From positions 124,001-188,000 of the forward strand of contig JAVJSD010000028.1 of the NCBI GenBank assembly GCA_040219575.1: a stretch of DNA of 64,000 nt. Reading direction: 5' to 3'. A model generated the notes under the pieces. It was given only the letters and a program-made list of their open reading frames with translations, was not told the origin of the DNA and made no database searches. The position numbers were made by a program, and so were the translations under genes. Origin of the DNA: JAVJSD01 sp040219575 (lineage in GTDB: Bacteria; Planctomycetota; Planctomycetia; Pirellulales; Pirellulaceae). Shown here piece after piece: positions 27,817 through 36,936 of the stretch; within the stretch, counting starts at the first letter, position 1; every line of letters begins with the position of its first letter.

Positions 27817-29919
27817 CTAGTGCAACACACCGCCGGAATTCGGCCGCGCGTCGGAGATCGCCTCGCGAAACATCCAATACGTCAACCCCTCGTCGGCCGT
27901 CGGCGCCAAGTTGCGTTGCGCGGCGGGCAACCCTTCGCGGAACAACAGGCCGATGTCGTCCAGAATGATGCGGCTCGCGCCGTAGTACGAATGTCCCAGC
28001 ACGCTGGTGTCGACCCCGGAGACGTCGATGGTCTCGATCTCGGGGAGCACCATCAGGTTCGGCCGGGATTCGCCCGCGCGGGGATAGCCGTGAACACGTC
28101 TTGACGCGATCAGGGCTCGGTCCTGCGACGAGGCGTAGAGCGTGACGCCCTGTGCGGTTTGCGCGATGGCGGGCGCGATGTCGCGTCGAAAGATCTCGGC
28201 GTCGATGTCGGGGGCCGCCAACACGACTTGATGAAACAGCCGCGATTCTTCGCGCAGTTCAAGACTGAGCTCCCGCAATGCGGCCGTCAGCGCCCGGTTG
28301 CCCATGCTGTGCGCGATCAAGTTGACCGCCTTGGCGTCGCTGTTGCGCACCACGTCCAGCAGAAACCGCTTGAGGTGCGGGACGGTCCATACGACGTTGG
28401 TTTCGTCGACCGTGTACTGCAGCAGACCGCCCTGCGAGGGCCAACTGTAGAAGATCGGCGCGCCCTGCAGCTTCAGATCGTGAGCCATCTGTCCGGTGCG
28501 CCGCGCGGCGTCTTCGAAACTGACGTTATAGCCGTGCACGAAGACCATCACCTCCCGCTGGGGCGATTGGGCGACGGCCTCCTTCAACTGCGAGAAGAAC
28601 GCCTCCTCCGACTTCGACGTCACGCTCCGCAGCACGATGTGCCGGGAAGCGTCCTCCCGCAACTCCAATCGCAGGATCGAGGGAGACTCGACCTGCCCCT
28701 GCTGATGGCTCTTGGGAATGGTCACTTCGCAAACGCCCATCTCCAACTCGCCCCGCTGGTTGCCATAGACGCGGGCTACTCCCGACGCAGCCGCGTTGGA
28801 GTTCAACTCGTGCCATGTCAGTCCGGCGGCGATGAGCGCGCCGAAGACCGCCAGGCCTCCCAACGCCAGCCGTTGATTCGCAAACCGCCAGGCCAACAAC
28901 AACATCCCGAGCGACGCCGCGGCCGCCGAGATCGGCGCCATCAGAGACAACCAGTTCACCTCGGCGCGCGCCTCTCCCGCGACAGCCCGTCGATCCGTGC
29001 CGTAGAAAACTTCGACGACGCTGTAATTGTCGCTCTCGCGGTCGAGCGCCGCCGCTTTTGGCTCTTGGAGATCAGCGGCGTCGTTCTGAGGCGTGTCGGA
29101 AGGGGGTTCTGCGCTGAATGCGAGTGCGCGTGGCGCAAAGGTCTTCGTGCTCGACTCGTCAACGTCATCGGGAGCCGCCGACATGGGCGCCGGTTCGACT
29201 CGCGGCGACATCTCGACCGCCATCGGTTGCGGCGGCGCCGCGACGTCCAAGGCCGGCTGAGGTTCGCCGCCGGCCATCGTCGCCGCCTCCACTCTCGCCG
29301 CCTCCATCCGCGCCGCCTCCATCCTCGCCGCCTCCATCCGCGCCGCCTCCATCCTCGCCATCGAGGCAACCGGTGCAGCGGAGCCGCCGTCGTCGGTCGA
29401 AGCCTCCGTTGCCAGTGGTGCGCTCTCGCGAGCCCGAAGCGGATTTGCGGGGAGGGCGCGATAGCCGCCGACAGGCGACGAAATGCTCCGCGGTCCGGGG
29501 AAAGCCTCCGGTGAAGGAGCATCGGGGATCGCGGGCGTCGGCTGCTGAAGTGGTTGCGGCGCTGGAGACAGCGACATCTGCGGCGGTTGCTCGGGCCATG
29601 GTTGCTCGATCTGCAGCGGTGGGCCGGCGTCGGGGGGCGCCAAGCGCGGCGCGGTCGTGCCGGACGACGTCGGGGGTGTGAGGGCGACGTCTCCAGGAAT
29701 GAATCCTCCGCCTGACGGTTGCGGAGGCGCTGTCGCACCGTCGGCGGCCGGCGGAGGCGAATGCGACTCCGGATGTGTCGCGCCCCTGTGATCGTCGGGC
29801 GTCTCCACTTGGCGAGCGGCCCGAATGTCGCCCGCGGCGCGCTCGTTTTCGGCAGCGCCGCAGCCGAGCAGCAGCGCCAGCGCTCCACCGACGACAAGGC
29901 AATGCAGGGACCGTTTCAT
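27817..29919 (-). CDS. Lipoprotein with DUF900 alpha/beta hydrolase domain
   Basis: 700-residue lipoprotein (lipobox LLLGC after a hydrophobic signal). Residues 25-300 are Pro/Ala-rich low complexity with a run of RMEAA pentapeptide repeats near residues 188-213. Two membrane segments follow at about 327-367 (ISAAAASLGMLLLAWRF and LGGLAVFGALIAAGLTW). The C-terminal 320 residues are a DUF900 hydrolase: oxyanion region MVFVHGYNVSFEDAARRT, nucleophile Ser in NLIAHSMGNRAL, and a late SVLGHSYYG with the likely catalytic His. It is probably an envelope esterase or lipase facing the periplasm or cytoplasm depending on topology; substrate unknown. Convergent with the small SAM-domain gene. Confidence 0.88.
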   Translation of the reverse strand: MKRSLHCLVVGGALALLLGCGAAENERAAGDIRAARQVETPDDHRGATHPESHSPPPAADGATAPPQPSGGGFIPGDVALTPPTSSGTTAPRLAPPDAGPPLQIEQPWPEQPPQMSLSPAPQPLQQPTPAIPDAPSPEAFPGPRSISSPVGGYRALPANPLRARESAPLATEASTDDGGSAAPVASMARMEAARMEAARMEAARMEAARVEAATMAGGEPQPALDVAAPPQPMAVEMSPRVEPAPMSAAPDDVDESSTKTFAPRALAFSAEPPSDTPQNDAADLQEPKAAALDRESDNYSVVEVFYGTDRRAVAGEARAEVNWLSLMAPISAAAASLGMLLLAWRFANQRLALGGLAVFGALIAAGLTWHELNSNAAASGVARVYGNQRGELEMGVCEVTIPKSHQQGQVESPSILRLELREDASRHIVLRSVTSKSEEAFFSQLKEAVAQSPQREVMVFVHGYNVSFEDAARRTGQMAHDLKLQGAPIFYSWPSQGGLLQYTVDETNVVWTVPHLKRFLLDVVRNSDAKAVNLIAHSMGNRALTAALRELSLELREESRLFHQVVLAAPDIDAEIFRRDIAPAIAQTAQGVTLYASSQDRALIASRRVHGYPRAGESRPNLMVLPEIETIDVSGVDTSVLGHSYYGASRIILDDIGLLFREGLPAAQRNLAPTADEGLTYWMFREAISDARPNSGGVLH
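29282..29356. repeat. 15-bp tandem repeats with 30-bp super-period
   Basis: Five in-frame 15-bp units on the + strand beginning GCCGCCTCCA. The last three bases alternate CGC and CTC, so the Arg codon on the coding strand alternates AGG/CGG, which shows duplication of a 30-bp unit. They encode (A)RMEAA repeats in the DUF900 lipoprotein linker. This is a coding minisatellite, not a CRISPR: there are no spacers. Confidence 0.9.
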
Positions 29920-30140
29920 AGCGATTCCGTTCGCAGTTTTTTGCCAGCGAGAAGTCGCTAGCAGAAGGAGATAGGTTGCCTCCTATTCATCATCGGCCGC
30001 ACGGCCTCCAGCGGCGCATGGTTTTTCGACGAGCGCCGCGGCCGCCGATCACCGTTTTCGCTTGCGTGCTGGCGAAGTGTGTACAAGCGGGCGAAATACA
30101 CAAAGTGAGGGCGGCCGCCGACTCTTGACGACGCTGCTCG

Positions 30141-32315
30141 TTACGGACGGCGGCCGACGTTGAACGCCGGGCCGCTATTCGACGGCTGGTCGGCTTGGAA
30201 GAAGCGCGTGGTTCCCTCGCTGACGCGTCGCGTCTCCGGATTCGCACAACGTACTTCCGCCCGGAACACGTGGTTGCCGGCGGTGTCGGCGCGGGCCGTC
30301 ACGCGGAGCGTCTTCTCCTGGCCCGGCTCGAGCCGGTCGATGGTGGCGAACACCACTTGGCCCGGAACCAATTCGGCGCTGTGCCCATCGGCCGAAACCG
30401 GCTCGATGCCTTGCGAGAACTGCATCACCGCGGAAACGCCGCGCGCTTCCTTGCTGCCGCGGTTGACGATGTGCAGCTCGTACACAGCGTCGGCGCCGAT
30501 CGCCTTGGGACCTTGCGGATCGCTGACCATCAGCTTCACGTCGGCAATCGCTTCGACGCGCGTGTCGATCGCGTGCGAGGCGGACAGATCGCCGTCGCCC
30601 CGGGCCGCTGCTTCGAACTTGACGTCGCCCGCGACGAGCATTTCGCACTGCACGTCGAACACCCGGCGTCCGCCCGCGGGCAGACGGCCGAGATTCCAGG
30701 TAATCCCCCGGGCCGACGTGGTCGCCTGATCGACGCCGCCGGTATACTTGGCGCCCGCGGGCAAATGCAGATCGACCTCGACGTTTTCGGCCACTGCGTC
30801 GCCTGCGTTGACGATGGTCACCTGGTAGGTGGCGGAGGTGCCGGCGTACTTGAGCGCCGGTCCACTGGCTTCAACCTGCAACGCGGCGCGGCGGACGCGA
30901 ACCTGCTTGGTCGCGTCGCTGCGGAGTTCGCCGTCGGCGGTGGCCTCGATCTGCAACGCCAACCCGCCGGCATCCCGAGGCGTGACCTCGATCTGCAGTT
31001 CGCGCGTCTCGCCGGCAGCCAGATTGCCGACCTGCTGCATGCTCTTCTCGCCTCCCGCGGGAGAAAGCGGCGCCAGGCTGACGGCCACGTGTTGCGCCTC
31101 GCCCGTCCCCGGGTTGCTGAGCACGATCTTGTACGTGGTCGGCTGGCCGAACAACACTTCATCCGGCCCCAGAACCGCCACGTGCAGTTGCGGTTCCTGC
31201 ACTTCGATCGTGGCGCCGGTCGTCGGCGGTGCGAATCCCCAGTTCACGCTCACGTCGAAGGGACGGCTCGCGCGGGGAATTACTTTCAGTTGGAGTTGTT
31301 CGGTGGCACGCGTGGCGAGTGAATCGATGCTCCAAACAAGGCGTCCTACCGATCCGGTGTCGCTTTCCTGTTCGGTGCGGCCCAGGGAAGCTTCGCCGCC
31401 GACGACCTGCACCCAGGCTGGCAAGTCGACCATGACGACCATCTCCTCGGCCGACACATCGCCCGCATTGGTGACCCGAATCGTGTACGACGCCTCTTGT
31501 CCGATGGCGACGGACTTCGGGCCGATCGTCTCCACTCGCAGGGCCGGGCCGGTGCTAATCAGGTGCAGCGATTCGGGCGATGGGGACGGCGCGGCGGAAC
31601 CGGCCCGCGCCGTCCGCGTGAAGTCGTCTCGAGACCAGGGATTGCGGGCGGTGGCTGTTTCGGAAGGACTCGAAGTACTTGCACCCACGCCCGACTGCAC
31701 GGCGCCACGGCGCGACGAGACATTTTCGTCGCCCGGTCGTTGGGCCATGCGTGGCGAATCCGAAACCGGACTCGCATCATCCGCCGACGCGCCGCCTTCC
31801 TGACGCTTGAGCACGGAATGCAATCCCGGATCGTTGACGCCCGCCTCGGAAGCGGCGTCAGGCGATGTCGGCACGAACGACCCGCCGCCGTCCGCCGAAG
31901 TAGCAGGCGTCTGCTGGCTTGTCGGCCGGAATGACATGCGATCGGCGGCCTCGCCCGCCGAGGGCGCCGGACGCACCGTGGTTGGCGCGGCTTCGACCGG
32001 CGCGGCACGCAAGGGAGCGGGCCGAACAATTGCGTTGTCTCCGGCGGCCGTGTTCTCGGTCGACGGGGCGACGCCTCCTTGGGTAAAGGGCGACGCCTGG
32101 TTATCGGCCGAGCGGATCGCCTTGAGTCGATCGGCAAGGCTGCCGGGCGGGCGCACGGTGTTGCTTGGGTTGCTCGTCGACCCGCTGGCGGCGGAAGGCT
32201 GATTCGCGGAGTCTTGCCAGTTCCTTCGCTGCGACGACTCCTGCGCGTGCACCAGCGCGACGGCCGCGCCCGCGGCGAGTGACAATCCCAACAGGACGAC
32301 AACGAATCGAGACAT
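30141..32315 (-). CDS. DUF11 (conserved repeat) exported surface protein
   Basis: 724-residue exported protein. Start 32315 (MSRFVVVLLGLSLAAGAAVA) opens a signal peptide and has AAAGG upstream. Residues about 25-240 are Ser/Pro/Ala-rich low complexity. From about 245 there are four immunoglobulin-like DUF11 repeats, each beginning with a block such as GPKSVAIGQEASYTIRVTNA, GPDEVLFGQPTTYKIVLSNP, GPALKYAGTSATYQVTIVNA and GPKAIGADAVYELHIVNRGS. Such repeats make extended adhesive or structural surface proteins. No LPxTG or porin anchor is visible. It lies 220 nt upstream of the DUF900 gene on the same strand; both may be envelope components but joint transcription is unproven. Confidence 0.88.
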   Translation of the reverse strand: MSRFVVVLLGLSLAAGAAVALVHAQESSQRRNWQDSANQPSAASGSTSNPSNTVRPPGSLADRLKAIRSADNQASPFTQGGVAPSTENTAAGDNAIVRPAPLRAAPVEAAPTTVRPAPSAGEAADRMSFRPTSQQTPATSADGGGSFVPTSPDAASEAGVNDPGLHSVLKRQEGGASADDASPVSDSPRMAQRPGDENVSSRRGAVQSGVGASTSSPSETATARNPWSRDDFTRTARAGSAAPSPSPESLHLISTGPALRVETIGPKSVAIGQEASYTIRVTNAGDVSAEEMVVMVDLPAWVQVVGGEASLGRTEQESDTGSVGRLVWSIDSLATRATEQLQLKVIPRASRPFDVSVNWGFAPPTTGATIEVQEPQLHVAVLGPDEVLFGQPTTYKIVLSNPGTGEAQHVAVSLAPLSPAGGEKSMQQVGNLAAGETRELQIEVTPRDAGGLALQIEATADGELRSDATKQVRVRRAALQVEASGPALKYAGTSATYQVTIVNAGDAVAENVEVDLHLPAGAKYTGGVDQATTSARGITWNLGRLPAGGRRVFDVQCEMLVAGDVKFEAAARGDGDLSASHAIDTRVEAIADVKLMVSDPQGPKAIGADAVYELHIVNRGSKEARGVSAVMQFSQGIEPVSADGHSAELVPGQVVFATIDRLEPGQEKTLRVTARADTAGNHVFRAEVRCANPETRRVSEGTTRFFQADQPSNSGPAFNVGRRP

Positions 32316-32580
32316 CGGTCTACCTTTGTCCAAGAAAACCCCACCGCAAATCCATGTTCTCGTTCCCCCTTATCGTCCGGCAGGTTCTAACGGTTTAGAC
32401 AAGTTTTCCGGTTGTTGAGAATGGGAAGACTGGGCGTCATAGATAGCTGTCGATGCGTGTTGCAAGCACGCAATTTTGCCAGCATGAGGCGAATGCGTTG
32501 CCAGCGCAGTGCGAAGAGCCGCGGGAGTTCCCCACGGCTCTTCGTTTCGTCGTACGACTTGTTGTCGGCCTGTGGTAAAC

Positions 32581-33156
32581 CTACCGTCCGAAGCGGAGCG
32601 AGACGCGGCCGTTGCGGATGATGATGCCGCTCGATTGGCTCGGGAATTGGCCATAGCCCCCCGAGAAGCGTCCGTGGCCGCTTCCGACGCCGTGGTTGTG
32701 CCTGGTCATTTGCCGCACATCGCTGAGCATGTGATGCAGCGTGTCTTCCATTTGCCCGAGCAGACGGTGGACGTGGGCCGTGTCGCCGTGGGTGTGTCCG
32801 CCATGCGGGTGAATCTCACGGTGATCGACCAACTCGTGCAGGTGGTGCAGCAACCGGTCGAGTTGTCGCAGGTCGCTCTCGATGTGATGCAGGCTCTGGC
32901 TGGTGTGCGCCAGCACATGAATGTGTCCCGCGAGGCGGTACACGGAATACGCATCGGAAACCAGGTGGCGGTACTCGGCCGTGTGAGCATAGTGCAGGCG
33001 AAACTCACCGATCAGGTCGCGCGACTGAGCCTGCAGGCGCGACGCCAACAAATCGAGGTGGTCGCCGGGCGCGGCGTCGGCCGACCGGGTGGAGATCAGC
33101 GAGGCGGCGGCGACGACGGCAATGGCGAAAGACTTGGAAATCGTGGCGAGGGTCAT
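32581..33156 (-). CDS. Exported histidine-rich helical protein
   Basis: 191-residue exported protein, family unknown to me. Start 33156 (MTLATISKSFAIAVVAAASL) opens a signal peptide ending at SADA and has GGAG about ten bases upstream; the longer frame upstream is not signal-like. The mature part is helical and unusually rich in His, often as HH or HxH (SLHHIESDLRQLDRLLHHLH, then HPHGGHTHGDTAHVHRLLGQ). The tail is Gly/Ser-rich. Histidine density suggests metal (Zn, Cu, Ni) binding or a pH-sensitive helix bundle; this is inference. It stands alone between the DUF11 gene and a rightward gene. Confidence 0.8.
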   Translation of the reverse strand: MTLATISKSFAIAVVAAASLISTRSADAAPGDHLDLLASRLQAQSRDLIGEFRLHYAHTAEYRHLVSDAYSVYRLAGHIHVLAHTSQSLHHIESDLRQLDRLLHHLHELVDHREIHPHGGHTHGDTAHVHRLLGQMEDTLHHMLSDVRQMTRHNHGVGSGHGRFSGGYGQFPSQSSGIIIRNGRVSLRFGR

Positions 33157-33449
33157 GGTCGAATCTCCAGGAAGAAGTGGGGGAACGTGGCGGATCTCTA
33201 GTAAGGCAACCGGTGTGCCAATACGTCGTAGCGGCGTTTTCCGCAGGGTTTTCGCGAAAAATCGCCAGATGAACGCTCGCCCGATCGTGGTAAACGTCGC
33301 AAGATGGGAGGGATCGTCGTCAGAATGACGACTCCCCATTCAAGATTCACTCGGGCTGTCCGAATGGGGCGTAGAAACCATTACCCTCCACGCAACAGGT
33401 TACAATTCGCGACGTCACCCGTTGCAGCTTTCGCTCCAGGAGTCGCCCC

Positions 33450-34523
33450 TTGCCGATTGAGTTCCCCTGCGCCCAGTGCGGAAGAATGCTGCGAACCGCG
33501 GACGACACCGCCGGGAAGCAGGCCAAATGCCCGGAGTGCGACGGCCTCTCGCCGGTGCCGACGCGTGCCGACGACTCCTCGCCGGCCGCCGATGCTCCCT
33601 TTACCTGGCAGCCCGGCGCGACCTCGACGGCGGCGGCGCATGAGCCCAAGCCGATCATCGATCCCACCAATCCCTATGCGTCGCCCGTCGGCGCCTCGCA
33701 GGAGGCCGGCGGCTACGCTTTGCCGTCGGACGCCGCCGAGTTGAAGCGGGGCTACCTTGAATTCGGGCGGGTGACCAGCATCACGTGGTCGGCCGCTTCC
33801 GCCCAGATGGGCATGGGCGTGCTGTTCGCACTGATCGTGATCGGAATCTCGCTGGCCATGGCCCTGATTATCGTCCCGCTTTCGTTGGCGCAGGAAGAAA
33901 TGCTGGACAACGGACAGTTGTTCGCGGCGTTGGGCCTTGTCGTCGGCGTGCAATTCGTTGAAATCCCGTTCAACGCCCTGATGTTCTGCATCATGATCAA
34001 CTTCGGCCTCAACATCCTACGGCCCAAGCGGGAGCCGTTCGAACGACTGTTCGAGATCGGGCACGCCTTCGTTCCCGTGATGGGATTCAATTTGGTCTTC
34101 TTCGGAATCTGGCTGTTGTGCTTTGGTCCCGGGCAAGCGCTGACGATATATGCCAACGCGGTGGGTCGCGAACCCGCACTGGCAGCGGCGGGCTCCGTCG
34201 CCTCGTTGATCGGCGCCGTCGTACACCTCATCATCTGGCTGAATTATATGCTCACGCCGGCGCTCATCGTCGACCGCCGCTTGCCGCTGTTCGTGGCCAT
34301 GGAGACGTCCGGCCGGTTCATGAAGGGCAACAAGGGAACCGCCTTCCTGATTTTTCTGGTGGTGGGAATCCTGGGCGGCCTGTTTGTGATTATCACCTGC
34401 GCCATCGGCTCGCTGTTTGTGATCCCTTACTACGCCGTTCTCATCGTCACGATGTACCTGACCGCCACGGGGCAGTTCTCCCACGGCACGTCCCCCAAGC
34501 AGGGCGCTTCGCCTTACGCCTGA
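33450..34523 (+). CDS. Zinc-ribbon polytopic membrane protein
   Basis: 357-residue membrane protein. The TTG start at 33450 is backed by AGGAG seven bases upstream. A zinc ribbon at residues 7-30 uses CAQCG and CPEC (four cysteines), like the MJ0042-type ribbon seen at planctomycete N-termini. A Pro-rich linker with NPYASP follows. From residue 110 there are about six membrane segments, for example LFALIVIGISLAMALIIVPL and FLIFLVVGILGGLFVIITCA. The layout resembles the glycerophosphoryl-diester/DUF-type 'YciC-like' membrane proteins, without firm assignment. Cytoplasmic ribbon plus membrane bundle suggests a regulatory or assembly factor. Confidence 0.8.
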   Translation: MPIEFPCAQCGRMLRTADDTAGKQAKCPECDGLSPVPTRADDSSPAADAPFTWQPGATSTAAAHEPKPIIDPTNPYASPVGASQEAGGYALPSDAAELKRGYLEFGRVTSITWSAASAQMGMGVLFALIVIGISLAMALIIVPLSLAQEEMLDNGQLFAALGLVVGVQFVEIPFNALMFCIMINFGLNILRPKREPFERLFEIGHAFVPVMGFNLVFFGIWLLCFGPGQALTIYANAVGREPALAAAGSVASLIGAVVHLIIWLNYMLTPALIVDRRLPLFVAMETSGRFMKGNKGTAFLIFLVVGILGGLFVIITCAIGSLFVIPYYAVLIVTMYLTATGQFSHGTSPKQGASPYA

Positions 34524-34575
34524 CATTCGCTCGAAGTGAGTGGGGATTCACGGCCGAGGGCGGCCATGCTACGGG

Positions 34576-34983
34576 TCAGCGATAGCGCCGGGGCCGGTAG
34601 GGCGACGTGACGATCTGGATCTCTTCCGGGCCGGCCGGCGGAGGCGCATCGGGTGGTTGCTTCATCACACCCAGCATTCCCCGCAGGATGCCCGGATCGA
34701 GGCCGCCGTCGGGCAGGCCGTCGAGACGGTCGATCTCGCCCACCAGGTCGGAGACGTCGGCCATCGTCATCGTTTCGGTCTCGGACAGGCGTTTCAAGAT
34801 CGCCGCCAACACCAGCGTGAGGAATTTCACGTCGCCCCGCAGTTCGGCCACCTCACTGGAAGCCTGCCGGGCCGTGGCGGCCGCTTCGCCGCTGCTGGCG
34901 CTCTGCCGCGAAATCGAACTCGAAATCCGCCGCAGATGCGACGCCTCGGCTTGTTCGGGGAAGAAGAAATCGAACAGATCCAT
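34576..34983 (-). CDS. Small coiled-coil protein
   Basis: 135-residue soluble protein I do not recognise. Start 34983 (MDLFDFFFPEQAEASHLRRI) has AGGAG upstream; the longer frame is out of character. Residues 15-75 are helical and heptad-like (AATARQASSEVAELRGDVKF then LTLVLAAILKRL). The C-terminus is Pro-rich and basic (SPYRPRRYR). It is convergent with the zinc-ribbon membrane gene and divergent from the SMP-30 fusion gene. Might be a scaffold or adaptor; nothing more can be said. Confidence 0.7.
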   Translation of the reverse strand: MDLFDFFFPEQAEASHLRRISSSISRQSASSGEAAATARQASSEVAELRGDVKFLTLVLAAILKRLSETETMTMADVSDLVGEIDRLDGLPDGGLDPGILRGMLGVMKQPPDAPPPAGPEEIQIVTSPYRPRRYR

Positions 34984-35116
34984 GAATCGCTCCTGTTGCT
35001 GATGGCGCGGCCGCATTTCGACCGGTGCGTGTCTTCGTCGGTTCGTTGATGGTATTCTGGCGGTCGCTGAAAATCTTGGACAAATCCACCCACTCTCCCA
35101 TTGCTGGTGACCGCCG

Positions 35117-36871
35117 ATGCGCCCGATATTCGCCCCCTTGCTGTGTCTTCTGGCCGGTTGCACGTTGACGGACGCATTGACGGCCGCCGAGCCGCTGGTC
35201 GACGCCTCCTCGCCGTTGGAGACGATCTCCAGCGAATTCGGACTGGCCGACGGTCCCGCCTGGGACGGATTCGGCGGACTGTATGTGCCCGATGTGAAGG
35301 GCGGCAAGCTCTACCGCTATGCACCGAACCAGAAAAACCTGCGCGTCGTGCTCGACGAGGCGGGCCGCATTTCGGCGTCTTACTTCAACCACGGTCGGCT
35401 GTACCTTTCCGACAACGGCAATAGCGCCGTCGCCCGGCTCGACGGGGCGAGGAAAGTCGAGATCGCCAAGTTTGACGGCGAGCCGGCGCCGCGGCCCAAT
35501 GATCTGGCGGTCGACAATCAAGGCGGCGTCTACGTCACGCTCACGCGCGAAGGCCGTGTCGCCTACATCACGCCCAAAGGCGAGGTGACGGTCGCCGTCG
35601 AGGAGATCGAATCGCCCAACGGCCTGGCCCTCTCGCCCGACGAGAAGACCTTGTACGTGGCGGCCTACAAGCCGAAGCAGATCTGGGCCTACGACATCAC
35701 GGCCGCCGGAAAGACGAGCAACGCGCGACAACTGGCGGCCATGGACGACGGCGAGGCGCTCGGCGCCGACGGCATGACGGTCGACCGCGCCGGCAACGTC
35801 TACTGCGCGGGGGCGACCGACGTCTGGATCTGGTCGCCGGCCGGCAAGCTGCTGGAGAAGATCGCCTGTCCCACGCGGCCGATCAACTGCGCCTTCGGCG
35901 ACGGCGACATGCAGTCGCTGTACATCACGGGGTTCGGCGGCCTGTATCGTCAGCGGATGCTCATCTCCGGACGCTCACCGCAACCGCCCGCGACGACTGA
36001 AGCCCAACCGCCCGGCGAAACGCGGCCCTCGACCGCCTTGCCGGCGGATGTCGCGCTGGACGCCGACGTCGAGTACGCCCGCTATGGCGACCGCCGTTTG
36101 CTGATGGACCTGATCGGTCCGGTGAAGAAGCGCGACAAATCGCTTCCCTGCCTGGTGGTGGTTCACGGCGGCGGATGGATGAAGGGCGACAAGTCGAAGT
36201 TCCGCGCGCTGGCGATCGAACTCGCGAAGCGCGGCTACGTGGCCGCCGCGATCGAATATCGTCTCGGCGGCGAAGCGAAATTCCCCGCCGCGATCCACGA
36301 CTGCAACGCGGCGGTCCGCTACCTGCGGGCCAACGCCAAACAGCTCGGCATCGATCCCGACCGCATCGGCGCGGTGGGAGGATCGGCCGGCGGCCATCTT
36401 GTCGGTTTGATGGCGACCGCGCACGATGATGCCGCGCTGCAGGGCGACGGTGGCAATGCGGGCGTCTCGTCGAAGCTGCAAGCCGCCATCGTGATGGCCG
36501 GCCCCATGGAGATGACCACCGGCGCGGTCGCCGAGCGTTCGCCTAAGGATGCCAACTTCTACAGCAATCTCTGGCTGGGCAAGACGATCGACGAGGCGCC
36601 CGGACTCTATCGACAGGCCGACGCCTTGCTGCATCTCACCAAAGACGACCCGCCGGTGTTGTTCCTGGTCGGCGAGCACGACAAGCCCGAGCGCAACGCT
36701 CCCTTTCGCGAGAAGGCGAAGTCGCTCGGCGTGCCCAGCGATGTCAAGGTCTACGCCGACGGGAAACATGGCTGCTGGAACCAACTGCCGTGGATCAACG
36801 ACATGGTCGCCGACATGGATGTGTTCTTCCGCGAGCAGTTGGGCGGCGGGAAAGACGGAAGGGGAAAGTGA
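35117..36871 (+). CDS. SMP-30/gluconolactonase - esterase fusion, exported
   Basis: 584-residue exported two-domain protein. A signal peptide (IFAPLLCLLAGC, possible lipobox at Cys15) precedes a six-bladed SMP-30/gluconolactonase propeller at about 35-290 (FGLADGPAWDGFGGLYVPDV, RPNDLAVDNQGGVYV, SPNGLALSPDEKTLYVA). After a short Pro-rich linker comes a BD-FAE-type alpha/beta hydrolase: oxyanion LVVVHGGGWMKGDKSK, nucleophile GAVGGSAGGHLVGLMA, acid VGEHDKPE, His in DGKHGCWNQ. The pair could open a sugar lactone and remove an acyl group from the same sugar. Fusion of these two is seen in planctomycetes, usually as separate genes elsewhere. Divergent from the coiled-coil gene. Confidence 0.9.
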   Translation: MRPIFAPLLCLLAGCTLTDALTAAEPLVDASSPLETISSEFGLADGPAWDGFGGLYVPDVKGGKLYRYAPNQKNLRVVLDEAGRISASYFNHGRLYLSDNGNSAVARLDGARKVEIAKFDGEPAPRPNDLAVDNQGGVYVTLTREGRVAYITPKGEVTVAVEEIESPNGLALSPDEKTLYVAAYKPKQIWAYDITAAGKTSNARQLAAMDDGEALGADGMTVDRAGNVYCAGATDVWIWSPAGKLLEKIACPTRPINCAFGDGDMQSLYITGFGGLYRQRMLISGRSPQPPATTEAQPPGETRPSTALPADVALDADVEYARYGDRRLLMDLIGPVKKRDKSLPCLVVVHGGGWMKGDKSKFRALAIELAKRGYVAAAIEYRLGGEAKFPAAIHDCNAAVRYLRANAKQLGIDPDRIGAVGGSAGGHLVGLMATAHDDAALQGDGGNAGVSSKLQAAIVMAGPMEMTTGAVAERSPKDANFYSNLWLGKTIDEAPGLYRQADALLHLTKDDPPVLFLVGEHDKPERNAPFREKAKSLGVPSDVKVYADGKHGCWNQLPWINDMVADMDVFFREQLGGGKDGRGK

Positions 36872-36896
36872 AAAGGTAAAAGGTAAAAGGTAAAAG
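36871..36896. repeat. Heptanucleotide tandem repeat
   Basis: Three copies of AAAAGGT followed by AAAAG directly after the stop of the SMP-30 fusion gene. Simple-sequence tract of no clear function; it could affect mRNA end formation. Confidence 0.7.
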
Positions 36897-36936
36897 TGTT
36901 GGCGGTGGTGTTGGCCTTTTTTGGCTGCTCGGCTCC

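Noticed and set aside
29282..29356. Possible CRISPR-like array
   Set aside because: Units are contiguous with no spacers and are in frame within a gene.
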